A DNA stretch of 64,000 nt from NCBI GenBank assembly GCA_032209605.1, contig JASFXZ010000001.1, forward strand, positions 41,606,619 to 41,670,618, read 5' to 3'. The notes under the pieces were generated by a model that made no database searches, was not told the DNA's origin, and saw nothing but the letters and a program-made list of their open reading frames with translations. Position 1 is the stretch's first letter, and each line of letters opens with the position of its first letter. The position numbers and the translations under genes were made by a program. This DNA is from Mactromeris polynyma (taxonomy: Eukaryota; Mollusca; Bivalvia; Venerida; Mactridae). This document shows positions 1 to 12,600 of this stretch, in pieces.

Positions 1-2599
1 ATGTTTTGAGTATGAATCAGAGGTTATATAAGTTGTAAAAAGTCATGTCACAGTCAATGTAATATTCATATGTTTAAACTTAGGAATAAAACAAAATCTG
101 TATAATGAATTAGTTTGCAATTACAACACCTTAGTTCTGTGTGAAATTTCTGGATTCAGTGCAGTTTCTGTTCCATACAAATATTACTGTAAATACATTA
201 TCCAGTATTTTCTCCATACTTTTTCAGATCTTTTGTCATCATGTAAAAGACTGTCCAGTACTGCTGAAGAAAAATTACAAAAAATGCGAGAGGAAACATG
301 AGGTTTACATGTTCTACCAAGATCTCATCCGTCCATGCTATGTGATATTGACAGGAAATATACAAACCTAGTGAAATTATACTCTGGATCTGTGATATTT
401 ATTTAAAATTATGAAATATGACAAATGTGTTAGGCAACCTTATTAATTAGCTTACTTACATGATGCAGGGCTCTAGAAATCCACTAGCCCGATGTCCAGT
501 ACTGGTCTAATGCTGAATCGGGCTACCAACAGTTAAGTTGAAGTTAGTCCCAGACAAGTCTGTTTTAATGCTAACCAACATCACCAATTGTTCAGTTGTA
601 CGTCGAACCTTAGAATCCAACAAACACATACATGTGATCATTAATTTTAGATTGTGGAGCTCTCATTGTGTATGTTACTAAATTGACCGATATTCTCGGA
701 CAACTTGCTTCCTATGTCTGACAAGTAAATTTTACATTTCCGTTAGTTCGGGACAAGTTTCTTTGAAAACAATTTCTAGTGCCCTGACATGTACTTCACA
801 ATTTGCTTGCTGAAACTTATTGGGATGTTATCTTATTGGGAACACTATCTTGAATTAGTTCAGACAAGGTGAAGGAAGTTTAATTCAGATATGTGGAAAG
901 CAAGAATACAATATGATCATTCTAGCACTTGATGGAAGTAATTGTTTTAATGCATTGTTGAATATTGTGTAGTTACTTCTCTTGATCAAGAACTTTGATG
1001 GTATATAATATATAGATAGATACGTTATGTCATAATCCAATAAAACCAGCGGCCCATTAGGACAACATATATACAAATACACGTATGTACAGGATTATTC
1101 AAACATATACAGTGCGGAGAAGACACCATTAATTTACATTAAATTAAACGTGTGCTGAACTAAATGTCATAATTCTACATAACAGTGTATATATTATAAT
1201 GATTATGCAAATGATTATTATGATAACCTATATGTATTATATAGTTCCAGGGTAAATTAATTTGTTCTGCATAATGCAGTATTTATTCCGATTGTATTGG
1301 TAATTAGAATGCACTGGTAATTGATACTTTCCCTATAACTGTGTAGATTTATAAGTACTTAGAAATATATGTGATGTTTATGATATTAGTTCTTTATGCA
1401 TATAGTCTATTTTACTACTGTAAACTTAGTAAGCAAATAGATTTACCATTATTTAGTTTACTTTACTATTACACTGAACAAAATTGTTCACTTGGGTTTT
1501 ATTGATAGTTTTAAACAGTAAATGGGAACTCAACAATGCAAACACCATCGTATTAATAATTCCATCGTATAACTGTTCTGAAAATATTTATCCACTTTGA
1601 CCGTCTGTTAAAATTTACATCGTATTTACAACTACAACCCTAAGAAACGAAGTCATAAAACAGTAATACATGTGTATGAATTAAGCACAAATGAAAACAA
1701 GGTGACCAATAAATAAAATCCGGAATTAGAAAAAATGGGTTTTTACCAGAGGTACAAAGAGAGTTTAATTTTAGATCAATTGAAGTTCAGTCGGATGTTA
1801 AATCCTTTCTTCGTTTTCATTTCATTGCAATTTAAGCATGATGTTAGTGGTATATTGTTGTTTGTACCACAGGATTAGAGGGAAAAACCCATATTTATAC
1901 CAATCCGGAGTATTTCTATTAGGACTTTACTCAGTGTAGTGAGTACTGCCTCATCATGCATGTTTGTCTTACTTTGTGGAATGACATATATTCATAGAAC
2001 AATAATATATTGAAATAATGAAGATATGTCCACAGATTTGTCTTACTGTTTGAAGTGTGATACTGTAAACTTCTCCATACATAACTACTGCAAATATTTT
2101 CATGCATAGAAACTTGTGTGTATAAAATTTGATATTTGTTTTGTAATGAATTGTTATTGAATTGCTTTATTTTGTTAATAAATACTGTATAAAAATAGTG
2201 TATCTATTTTATCATCATTCCCATGTAGTTTAGCACATGCATTCCATCCTCTTTAGAGCTACACCTTTCGGAAGATGCCATTTTCAACTGTTTTTGCTTT
2301 GAGAGGTCAAATTGCTGGTTCAGTATTGTTTTGTGAAAATTTATAATGTTGAAGAGAGGTTGTTGCTCAAGAGAGGGCCACTATGGAGAGGTTGCACTGT
2401 ATTGATATTTCTAAACACATTAGTATACAAATGAATTCACAAAAATGTGGACTCTGTTTTGAATTGACGTTCATTTTGTCAAATGGTCTTTAAGGACTAT
2501 GATTTCAAAGCTCAGCATACATCTATCATAATGGAGTGTCTTCTCTGAAGTAAGATGTGCGTGTCTGTCTGGGCTAATGCTATATCCATGATTACTTAC
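1..2599. other. AT-rich stretch without a recognised gene
   Basis: No open frame here resembles a known protein, and the small frames are AT-rich chance frames. An AATAAA at 2177-2182 and a UGUAAAUA-type (Pumilio-like) word near 187-194 would fit a 3' UTR of a plus-strand gene ending to the left of the window. No stop codon or coding exon is visible to anchor that, so it is only a possibility. Confidence 0.3.
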
Positions 2600-2791
2600 A
2601 ATATAAGGTTACATGTATATGAGTATAATTTATGTAGCATCCTGTATATAAGATATGAGATGAATTCCTCGAGCCATACTAAATCATGACTTTGTTGATC
2701 AAATATAACAGCATCACCTAATACACCAAACTCGCAGCACTTGTCTTCCCTAGTGGTCATAGATATTTGAATACAATGATCAACACGACAC
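2600..2791 (-). CDS. Exon-like segment, unrecognised protein (minus strand)
   Basis: Read on the minus strand, this 192-base segment is preceded by a pyrimidine-rich acceptor (a T run then CAAG) and followed by a strong donor GTAAGTAAT. Between them it stays open for 63 whole codons, entering after one base of a codon and leaving after two. The peptide has a cysteine-rich first half (CRVDHC, then DKCCEFG) followed by GDAVIFDQQ and LVWLEEFISYL. I do not recognise the family. No partner exons were found nearby on this strand: the 3' exons would lie left of the window and the 5' exons between here and GLMP or inside GLMP introns. It may be a real exon, a stranded exon of a dead gene, or chance. 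Confidence 0.3.
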
Positions 2792-3592
2792 CTTGAAAAA
2801 AACGTTAATTTGTTCATTTGAACTATGTCATTGTCTGAAAGAAACATCATAAGATATCAATTCGAAATAACAATACTGTTAAAAATATTTGTGAGGTCAG
2901 AGGTATCTTCTAAGCCAAGAAGACCACTGCATATGAGATTGCCAATATACGCAGTTGTTAAGCCATATCACAGCAGTGTTGAAATTAATATTCATATAAA
3001 TTTTAATATCAATGTAATCTGGAAACACTTGAAATGTTAATGAAGTCATTATCTTTCATCACTGATGTTTAAAATTTGAATGACTGATATTGTGTCAGTG
3101 AAGAAAGGGACAAGTTTGTTTGCGAAAATCACCATAGGGAATTCAGGTTTTGCACAAGTTTTTTATATATGGCACTTCTCAGTTGCCTTAATTTTTCTGT
3201 GAGTATATTTAACATATACATATGTATGCGCATGTGAGGTTGAGTACCTTTTAAGTCCCTTAATCTATTAAGAGTTTCTTCACAATTTGATATCGTGTAA
3301 AAATGTATAGAACTTCACTATGAAGGTACAGAAATTTGTGCATTTACCAGTTGGTGATCGAGTTCTGTGCGCTATAATTTGTTCTGAAAAAAAAAATCTT
3401 CATCAAGAGCAATGTAGTTAATCTGTTTCTTACCAGAAGGGTTGTTTTTAGTAGTGTCGGACAGCAAACTAACATTTTTTAAACGGGGCCTTATTTTGTT
3501 TTATGTATGTTGGTGGGTAACAGGAACGACAACTCTGGATATTTATGTATTAGTCACATGTCACATGAAAGTGGTCATGTGATTGTAACAAA
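2792..3592. other. Upstream intergenic region of GLMP
   Basis: No coding frame is supported. The last 45 bases hold the E-box cluster described separately. No TATA box is obvious close to the GLMP start. The transcription start is probably within the last 100 bases or so, but cannot be fixed from sequence alone. Confidence 0.4.
3553..3582 (+). promoter_or_regulatory. Cluster of three MiT/TFE-type E-boxes upstream of GLMP
   Basis: GTCACATG (3553-3560), TCACATGA (3561-3568) and GTCATGTGA (3574-3582) follow one another within 30 bases. They end 10 bases before the GLMP start codon. TCACATGA/TCATGTGA is the M-box form of the E-box bound by MITF/TFEB/TFE3 proteins, which drive lysosomal genes through related CLEAR sites (GTCACGTGAC). 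Gene function and sites agree, but binding is inferred. The sites may lie in the 5' UTR rather than upstream of transcription. Confidence 0.5.
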
Positions 3593-3670
3593 ATGTCGGC
3601 CGTCATGGAGCGTCTTTCGTTGTTATTAGCAGTTTTTTCTTTGATTTCTTTGGCTGAGTGCGATAGAAAG
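3593..3670 (+). CDS. GLMP: GLMP exon 1 (signal peptide)
   Basis: This exon encodes residues 1-26, beginning MSAVMERLSLLLAVF. It is the hydrophobic signal peptide with a likely cleavage near the Ala-Glu-Cys after residue 20. The donor is AAAG|GTAAGT, and the exon ends on a codon boundary. Confidence 0.88.
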
Positions 3671-6600
3671 GTAAGTTCTTAAAGTTTTTTATATATATTC
3701 GATATCGTATTGACTTCCTGCTCTTTTTATATATTTCACACAGTAAATGTCAGAATAAATGCGAAACAAAAATACTATTTATTTGCTTGACGATATCATA
3801 TGATATGTCAATTATAGTGTTTTTTTGCTATTTTTTCGTTACTTCTGGTTTCGCGATATTTTCCTATTTTGACAACGAAACATACATACATTGAAACAAT
3901 TTGGAACAAGAGGAAAAATATGGAAAAGAAATGATATTGTCTGCATTAATTAATCGTAAACTATTTGAAAGAAGACCCTGAACACAAAGAAAATAAATCA
4001 GTTTTTCTTCTGTTACATTATTTCGTTTGTACCGCGAAAATACAAGCAGACAGTATATATTGATACAAAAGTGCAGACATTTGTAGTGTTTTGTCTATCT
4101 ATCTATCTGTCTGTTTTTGTCAAACCTCTTACGAGGACTTGGACAATTGTGCGCGTCTGAAGCCGCTGAGAAAAGTTAAAAAGAATTAAAAGTATAGTCA
4201 ACAAATAAAAGTAAGAATGGTAATAAAATGTTAATGATATTAACAGTTTAAAAACAGGTGGGAATGGAGTCATGTTAAGATGGTATGTTCAATGTTGCTA
4301 ATTTCAACATTAAACTGTACCAGGGTGGGGTCAGACAAGGAATATGAGGGGGTAGACTGGTCCACTGATGAACAGTCTGGTGAAAGAATGTGTATTTGTA
4401 GTAATATTATTGTGTTATTGTGTGCATAAAAATGATAAATTATATTGATTAGCTTTAAATAAATAATTTATAAGTTCTAGCTTTAGTCATATAGCCTATC
4501 AGTATGGGCCATATATATGGCCCATTTTATTATGTGCCATGTGTACTTTTGACGTACATGTTACTAACTTATACGTTCATGACAAAATCTGTAGGTTAAA
4601 CTTTAAAGATCATCGTTGCAATCTTGCAAACTTCAAAAAGTAATACTAAATAGCCAACATCCTCGTTGATAACTCACTGAAGTTGGACCTCGTTTTGTTT
4701 AAATTCATTGTTGTTAAATGTCTCGTAATGGCTGCTGTCTTAAATTGATCATTATGCATTGGGGTAACAAAACAAGATTTACCCCTTTCAGACAAGGTAA
4801 GGTGGACACTTATTTTTAGCAATATTTAAGTATTATAATCGATATTGTAATCAGTACAAAGACTATTTGTATCAGAAATTTCAGATGTCAGTTTCTATAA
4901 AGTTTATGAAAGTGAAATTTATGTATCACAGGTGACAACACACATAGAACATGGTTGCGATAATTCTTCAACTGTTTGTGGTAGTTACGCTTACATAAAA
5001 GCTGTTGGGTCCAATGATACTTTTCATTACCTGGTGACTGCTTTAGGTGAGTGTGTTACATTTAGAGTTTGTTATATTGTGTTATAAATTATCACTAGTA
5101 CAAAAGCAAAGGTCACATGAAATGATTTGCTGATATAATTCCCGCTGACATATAAACCATGGATTGGAGACTTTCTGCTATGTCTATGAAGATTTATTTG
5201 AACTCTCGCGCGCAGCGAGATTTTTTCTGAAATGAAACTTGCGATAAAAATTTAGCAACGTCCAACACCTTGTGTCTGAATTGAGACAAGTTGACATCTT
5301 GATCTGCTGTAATAGTCATATTTAAAACAGCTGTTTATTTCTTGGTTGGTATCTATATTTTTGTGTTTACCTTGTTGTTTGTACATATGTATTTTTTCAT
5401 GAAGCCTGACATTACTTCCAATTTTGATATTTTTCACTAAGTCACTATCACCAATTGATAAAGTGGCAGAAAATTCGTGATACTTACCAATCCATGGGTT
5501 ATATATGTCCATGTTATTGCTATGCACAATGTCTTAAGATTCATAAGTGACATATAAATGGTTGCAACTCTAAATAACTCAGTCCATCTGTTAAAAAAAT
5601 GGAAACATACCTAAACAAATGGAAAAAAAAATCAGCATTGTAAATTCCAGCTCCATTTGGCAAACTACACTAAACCAGATCAACAAAAATCACAGATGAA
5701 GAATTATTGCAGCAACTAAATCATAATGAAGGTAGTCGAAAAGATTAGCTCTGGTCCTGTGTCTTGAACTTTGGTTATCTCAAATATTTCAGTTATGTGC
5801 AGTTATGTTCTTGATAACCAGTAACATCAAGGCTGCTAAACTAACAATGATCCTTAATATAGGCAGAGTTAATAATCTACTGTATGATGATAAATCTGGA
5901 TTTATATTCTCATTCTTTTACAGGTCTACCTACTATTTTTGTGGCTTATACAGACAAAGATGTTTCAGCTCAAGTTGATTTGAAGATGTTCCTTTCCTCA
6001 AATGATACAGAGAGACAAAAATCGATTCAATTTACTCCAGAAACTGGTGTGCGATATACCTACACCATGGTGTTTACCAAGGTACACGATTTCTATGATA
6101 ATGATATAAACAATATCTATTTAATATAATGAATAAGACTTTCTGGACCAAACAGCATTTTTGATTGATAAGTTTTACCAGCTGAAGATGATGATTAACG
6201 AATCATGATGACGTAAAAGAATTGACAACAATGTTTAATACATGGTATGAATCCACTAAATACATGCAATAGGTTATTCACTATTATCATTTGCTTTGAT
6301 ATAGACCCATTTGACCACATTAAGCCCAGCCCAGTTAGCACGTTTGGTAGAGCACTCATCTAATCTAGAGGTCATGGGATCAAAACTATGTTTAGGCATA
6401 TGTTCTACCCTGGAGCACTGGTTAGGTCTGGTTGAACCCTGGAGCATTGGTTAGGACTGGTTGAACCCTGGAGCACTGGTTAGGTCTGGTTGAACCCTGG
6501 AGCATTGGTTAGGACTGGTTGAACCCTGGAGCACTGGTTAGGTCTGGTTGAACCCTGGAGCACTGGTTAGGACTGGTTGAACCCTGGAGCATTGGTTAGG

Positions 6601-9600
6601 TCTGGTTGAACCCTGGAGCACTGGTTAGGACTGGTTGAACCATGGAGCACTGGTTGGGTCTGGTTGAACCCTGGAGCACTGGTTAGGTCTGGTTAAACCC
6701 TGGAGCACTGGTTAGGTCTGGTTGAACCCTGGAGCACTGGTTAGGTCTGGTTGAACCCTGGAGCACTGGTTGGGACTGGTTGAACCCTGGAGCACTGGTT
6801 AGGTCTGGTTGAACCCTGGAGCACTGGTTAGGACTGGTTGAACCCTGGAGCACTGGTTAGGTCTGGTTGAACCCTGGAGCACTGGTTAGGTCTGGTTGAA
6901 CCCTGGAGCACTGGTTAGGACTGGTTGAACCCTGGAGCATTGGTTAGGTCTGGTTGAACCCTGGATCACTGGTTAGGACTGGTTGAACCATGGAGCACTG
7001 GTTGGGTCTGGTTGAACCCTGGAGCACTGGTTAGGTCTGGTTAAACCCTGGAGCACTGGTTAGGTCTGGTTGAACCCTGGATCACTGGTTAGGTCTGGTT
7101 GAACCCTGGAGCACTGGTTAGGTCTGGTTGAACCCTGGATCACTGGTTAGGTCTGGTTGAACCCTGGAGCACTGGTTAGGTCTGGTTGAACCCTGGAGCA
7201 CTGGTTAGGTCTGGTTGAACCCTGGATCACTGGTTAGGTCTGGTTGAACCATGGAGCATTGGTTAGGACTGGTTGAACCCTGGAGCATTGGTTAGGTCTG
7301 GTTGAACCATGGAGCACTGGTTAGGTCTGGTTGAACCATGGAGCACTGGTTAGGACTGGTTGAACCCTGTAGCACTGGTTAGGACTGGTTGAACCATGGA
7401 GCACTGGTTAGGACTGGTTGAACCATGGAGCACTGGTTAGGACTGGTTGAACCCTGTAGCACTGGTTAGGACTGGTTGAACCATGGAGCACTGGTTAGGA
7501 CTGGTTGAACCATGGAGCACTGGTTAGGTCTGGTTGAACCATGGAGCACTGGTTAGGACTGGTTGAACCATGGAGCACTGGTTAGGACTGGTTATACCCT
7601 GTAGCACTGGTTAGGACTGGTTGAACCATGGAGCACTGGTTAGGTCTGGTTGAACCCTGGAGCACTGGTTAGGACTGGTTGAACCCTGTAGCACTGGTTA
7701 GGACTGGTTGAACCATGGAGCACTGGTAGGACTGGTTGAACCCTGTAGCACTGGTTAGGACTGGTTGAACCATGGAGCACTGGCTAGGTCTGGTTGAACC
7801 CTGTAGCACTGGTTAGGACTGGTTGAACCCTGTAGCACTGGTTAGGACTGGTTGAACCATGGAGCACTGGTTAGGACTGGTTGAACCCTGTAGCACTGGT
7901 TAGGACTGGTTGAACCCTGTAGCACTGGTTAGGACTGGTTGAACCATGGAGCACTGGTTAGGACTGGTTGAACCATGGAGCACTGGTTAGGACTGGTTGA
8001 ACCCTGTAGCACTGGTTAGGACTGGTTGAACCCTGTAGCACTGGTTAGGACTGGTTGAACCATGGAGCACTGGCTAGGACTGGTTGAACCCTGTAGCACT
8101 GGTTAGGTCAACTGATTACGGTATATAACTGAAATACAGTTGCGAAATGTTGTAATCTCAAAACAAACAAATAGAATGCTTTAAGGAAGGCTTAGGTTTT
8201 TAATGTAGTGACTTTTCAACTAGGATGAAGGAAGATCCTAGGTGGATACCTGGGTAGCAACATTGACTTAAACAAGCTAGCGTCCTTAGTTACAAATTTT
8301 ACACCCAATTTAAAGTTGAACTAACAGCCATGATGAGGGGGAAGTGATTTGAAGTCAGAAACCTTAACCACTCAACCATGGCGGCCCCTCACAAGGTTTA
8401 CTGTATATGTATTTCTTTTGCAGCTTATTGAGTATAATGACACCGACGACAAAGCAGACATGAGTCAGTATAGTCCATCTTCTACTGCATGGAATATATA
8501 CAATCTTGCTGACTTCACTTGGGAAAATATGTCTGCCGTTTCCAATCCTGACAGTAATAAGATTAATCTTCAAGCAAACAGTAGCAGTGATGATGACTTG
8601 TGGGCAGGAAAGGGCACTTTTTCAATTGAGGTATGTTGAAATTTGGGCATCTTTTATGTGCTTGTTTTAATATTTCCTTGTGTCATAAATCCATTAATGT
8701 TCTTTATTACACTTATGGATCAAATATTTACATAAAATTTCTTTGAATACTTCTCCGTTTTATCACTTATCAAGGGTTTGGCACAATACTGTTGTAAAAT
8801 TAAAATTGTCACGAGTTCTCTCCCTTTTTCTGTTTTAGAGTTCTCTCCCTTCATCCATTCTATAGTATTATACTGTATGTATTGTATAGATTTATTGACC
8901 TGTCAAAATTTGCATACCTTCATAGACTAGTCAATGCTCACAATAAATTTGTCTTTATTGAATATGGCCCGATAACCAATTTATAGTGTGCATTGACCAT
9001 GAAGACATGCAAATATCAACAGGTCAATAAATCTACACTATATGTATGAGGAAAAGGTCAGGTGTGAAATGTGTTCAACTCATTGTTCACTATATACATA
9101 TACTATTCAAGGGATGAAGGGAGAGAACTCTATAAGGGATAAAGGGAGAGAACTCCTGTGTAAAAACAGCAGGAGTGTTGTTCACAAACACTGAAATTCG
9201 GATTAAGACTTGAAAGTATTCAATGTTCCTTTGGCTCCCATGTTGTTATAACCATGTAGATTTTAATAAAACTTTGTTGAAAGTGTAGAGTAGGTAACAA
9301 CAACTATTCAGACAAAATTTCGTTTGTTTCGATTCAATGAAAGTAAGAGACTGGTAAATATAATTTCGACCAATTTCAAGTCTAAGTCTGAATGTCAGTC
9401 TAAAAATGTTTGTGAATAAGGCCCCAGAAACATTTAAACAAAGGTTTTACACCAGTCTGTGGTTATGAAAACATTATTGTATTTGTATTTGATTTTATTA
9501 TCCGGGCATTTTGTACATTTTGAAGGATTCAAGATATACACTTTACCCTAATCTCTTAGTCAAAAATGTGACATTATCTTGATGGGGGTTGTTAATCTGG

Positions 9601-12600
9601 AAGTATTTAAATTGTTCATCGAAGGTGAACATATATTCAATATATTGAAGTAGAGATGAAGTGAAAATTACTGATATGCACATAAATTTTTATCTGAATT
9701 TTCTATTAAAAAAATCTTAATTACTGAAATCAGTGACCTCTGTTGTTGTATGTATAGCGTAATAGTGTATATATGAATGGTATTGATTTTTAAATTAAGC
9801 TGATACCTCAATAATAAGACCACCATTGGCACAGGAGGATGTAAGTCTTAGATGTGAGGTGCTCTGATTATCTGGTTTAAATATGGAATAAAAACTAAAA
9901 CCAAGTCGACGAAAATTCGGTCAAATTTATGAGGCAGGGGTAGCAATAAGAGCTGGTATCTGGTAATATTACCCAGTAGCTTAAGCATCATCACCTGGCT
10001 ACTTTTCTTATATGAGTGATCATAATTAAGGGAAGTCCCCCCCCCAGACCTCTGTCTACTTTTGATGATTTCTCTTCTGATTGAAAAATTATTGACAATC
10101 CTTGATAAGGTGGTCTTAATTTTTTAGGTGATCTTCAAGTGAAGTTTTACTTTATTTGTAATTCAAATATTGTAAGATGTTAACATGGATACCCTTGACC
10201 CTTCAGAATGGGAACAATGAAATGGTTTAAATTATAAATATCTTATGATGCTGTTTATTGCAGTTGTCTGCGTTTGGTAAATCAGGACGAGAAGATCAAC
10301 TACCCCATCTTCAGTTCTCAGAGAATATTACACAGTTTGATTTCACCATTGACCATCTGACCACTAATCTGTCAAAGTCAAGATTTGCTGTTGAGGTTGC
10401 TATGGTCGGTGATGAGGCTGGGAAGATGCGCATTGATGAGACAAGCAGTATAGATGATGAATACTCACCTGGTGTATTTTCTGTAAGTGTTACTGTTTTT
10501 TAGTTCATGTCAGAAATATGTATGAGCTGTTCCAAGACAAAACTTGTATAAGTGACCAAAAAATCCATTTTCTGATTTTTCCATTTTCTAACAGATATAA
10601 TTTTTCTACTTTCATGTAATACCAAAAATATTAAAATATGACGTCCCCTTTTCTTTTCATAGCAATTCAAATATTTTGAACTCGATGCAAAAGTAGACTA
10701 CAAAATGACATTGCGTCAAAAACGTTTTACTCAAATGTACATTAATTCCTAAAAATCTTCAGTTTTTCAAATGGAAGGAAACAAATTTCCTAACATGTAC
10801 ATGTATCAACATTTTCATGTTCATTTAATCCTATTAAAATTAATCAACACTACAACACAGGTTTGGTTGTCATGGAAGCGTTCATACATGTATGTAGTGA
10901 AGACTTAAATATATTCCTTTGCAGGACCTGCTGGTCTAATTTTAAAATGATTTTGCAAATTTTTTCCTTCGGTGACCCTCTATCAAGGTTGTTCAGAATA
11001 TTTGGAGTTTTTAAAATCATGGCTGCTGATGTTAGTGCTTGAGCTAACAAACTCTCGTGTACACAATTGGAGCCATCAGTGCCCTGTTTTCACGATAAGA
11101 ATGTCTGCTGAGTATATGACATACTTGTTGACTTGCATGAGTAAAACTCAGAAATGAGTTCTGAAAAGTAAAGAACACTTAATAATAAACTTGGCAAAAT
11201 GCGATAAAAACTAGGCAAAAGGATATTGGGCGGTGTTATACTTGAAAACATTTTGATGTTCACCTCAGACTTGTATTGGTGTAAAGGATTTAATTAGACT
11301 ATAAAGGAAATATAATACAAGGTGCTTATGGTGAGATATTAGGATTGTTGGCTGTCTGGTGTCATCTGTCATGCATTGTTGTTAAACAACATCTCCTAAA
11401 CTGCTGTATAGATTTTGTCCTAACTTCATAGGAGTGATCCTTGGGTAGACTTTTTTCATAGTTACATAAATCATTCTAATCTGCTGCATATATGTGTCAC
11501 TGGAACTAAAAATAAATTTAAAAAGTGTAATCTGTAAAAATCTTCTTGTCCAAAACCTAGAGTTTTGATATTTGGTGTATAGCATTGTCTGGTGGTCCTC
11601 TAACAAAATTGCATAAATTATGAAGTTCCATAAAAAAACACGGCCACCATGGGGCGGGTTTTTTGTTCCTTATTTGTTTATAGTGCAAATTATGAACAAC
11701 ATCTCTTCCTAATCTGCTGAGTCGATTTTGACTGAACTTAGACAAATTATTGGTACATTAGTCTAATTCAGCCAAAATGGCGGTGTATTGAGGTGAGCAA
11801 TATAGGGCGAACATAACCCTCTTGTTTCATGCTGTATTTACATGATAGTAGGTAAATGACAATCGTTTGAAAATGATTTATAATAATTATAATTGCTAGC
11901 ATTGTCCTTACAGATTTACAACTGGATTACTGATAAAAGCAATGGTAAGGGGTTCTTACAATGGAAGTCGGTCTGTTATAAAGCTCTAGAAAGGTCGAGG
12001 TCAAAGGCCACAGGAATGAAGCACTATGGCATGAGAGTGTCTTCAAGCATTGATCCCTTTATGAAGACACTAGTGTATGGTTACTATGGAGACAAACTGT
12101 CAGATACGATGATCTCAGTTGGTAATTTTTCATTCGGACTGTCTCAAGATGGTGGATACAACAAGACGCAAGTTCTTACCTGGTAATTTTATCTTCTCAG
12201 TAACTTAATATCTAAATCGTTTTAAGCCTTTGAGCCAAAAAAACGTAGTGATTGATGGTTTAAAGTTAACAGATTTTATGATATGCATCAGCTTGTTTAA
12301 AATAAGGATGGTACAACTTAAACGTTCTTATAGCAAGTGGATCACACTTGGTAATCATTGCAATCCACTTTGCACTTTCAAATCTTTAGACTTAGACTGG
12401 GCACACAAAATATTCAATTCAGAGCGCTGAGCCACTGTTATGACTGTGGTAGATGGTAAAGACAGTAAATAGAATGCTATATGACTTAAAAATAGTAACC
12501 TTACACTGTAGTTTTTGGGTGTATGCCATCGAAGCATTTGATAATTTCAATATGTTTTGAGCGGTCTTCATGCTAAATGCTGTGACTGAAATTTCAGTAG

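Noticed and set aside
6409..8109. CRISPR array or telomere-like array (GGTTAGG words)
   Set aside because: The repeats are directly adjacent without spacers, and the TTAGG word is only part of a 29-bp unit inside an intron.
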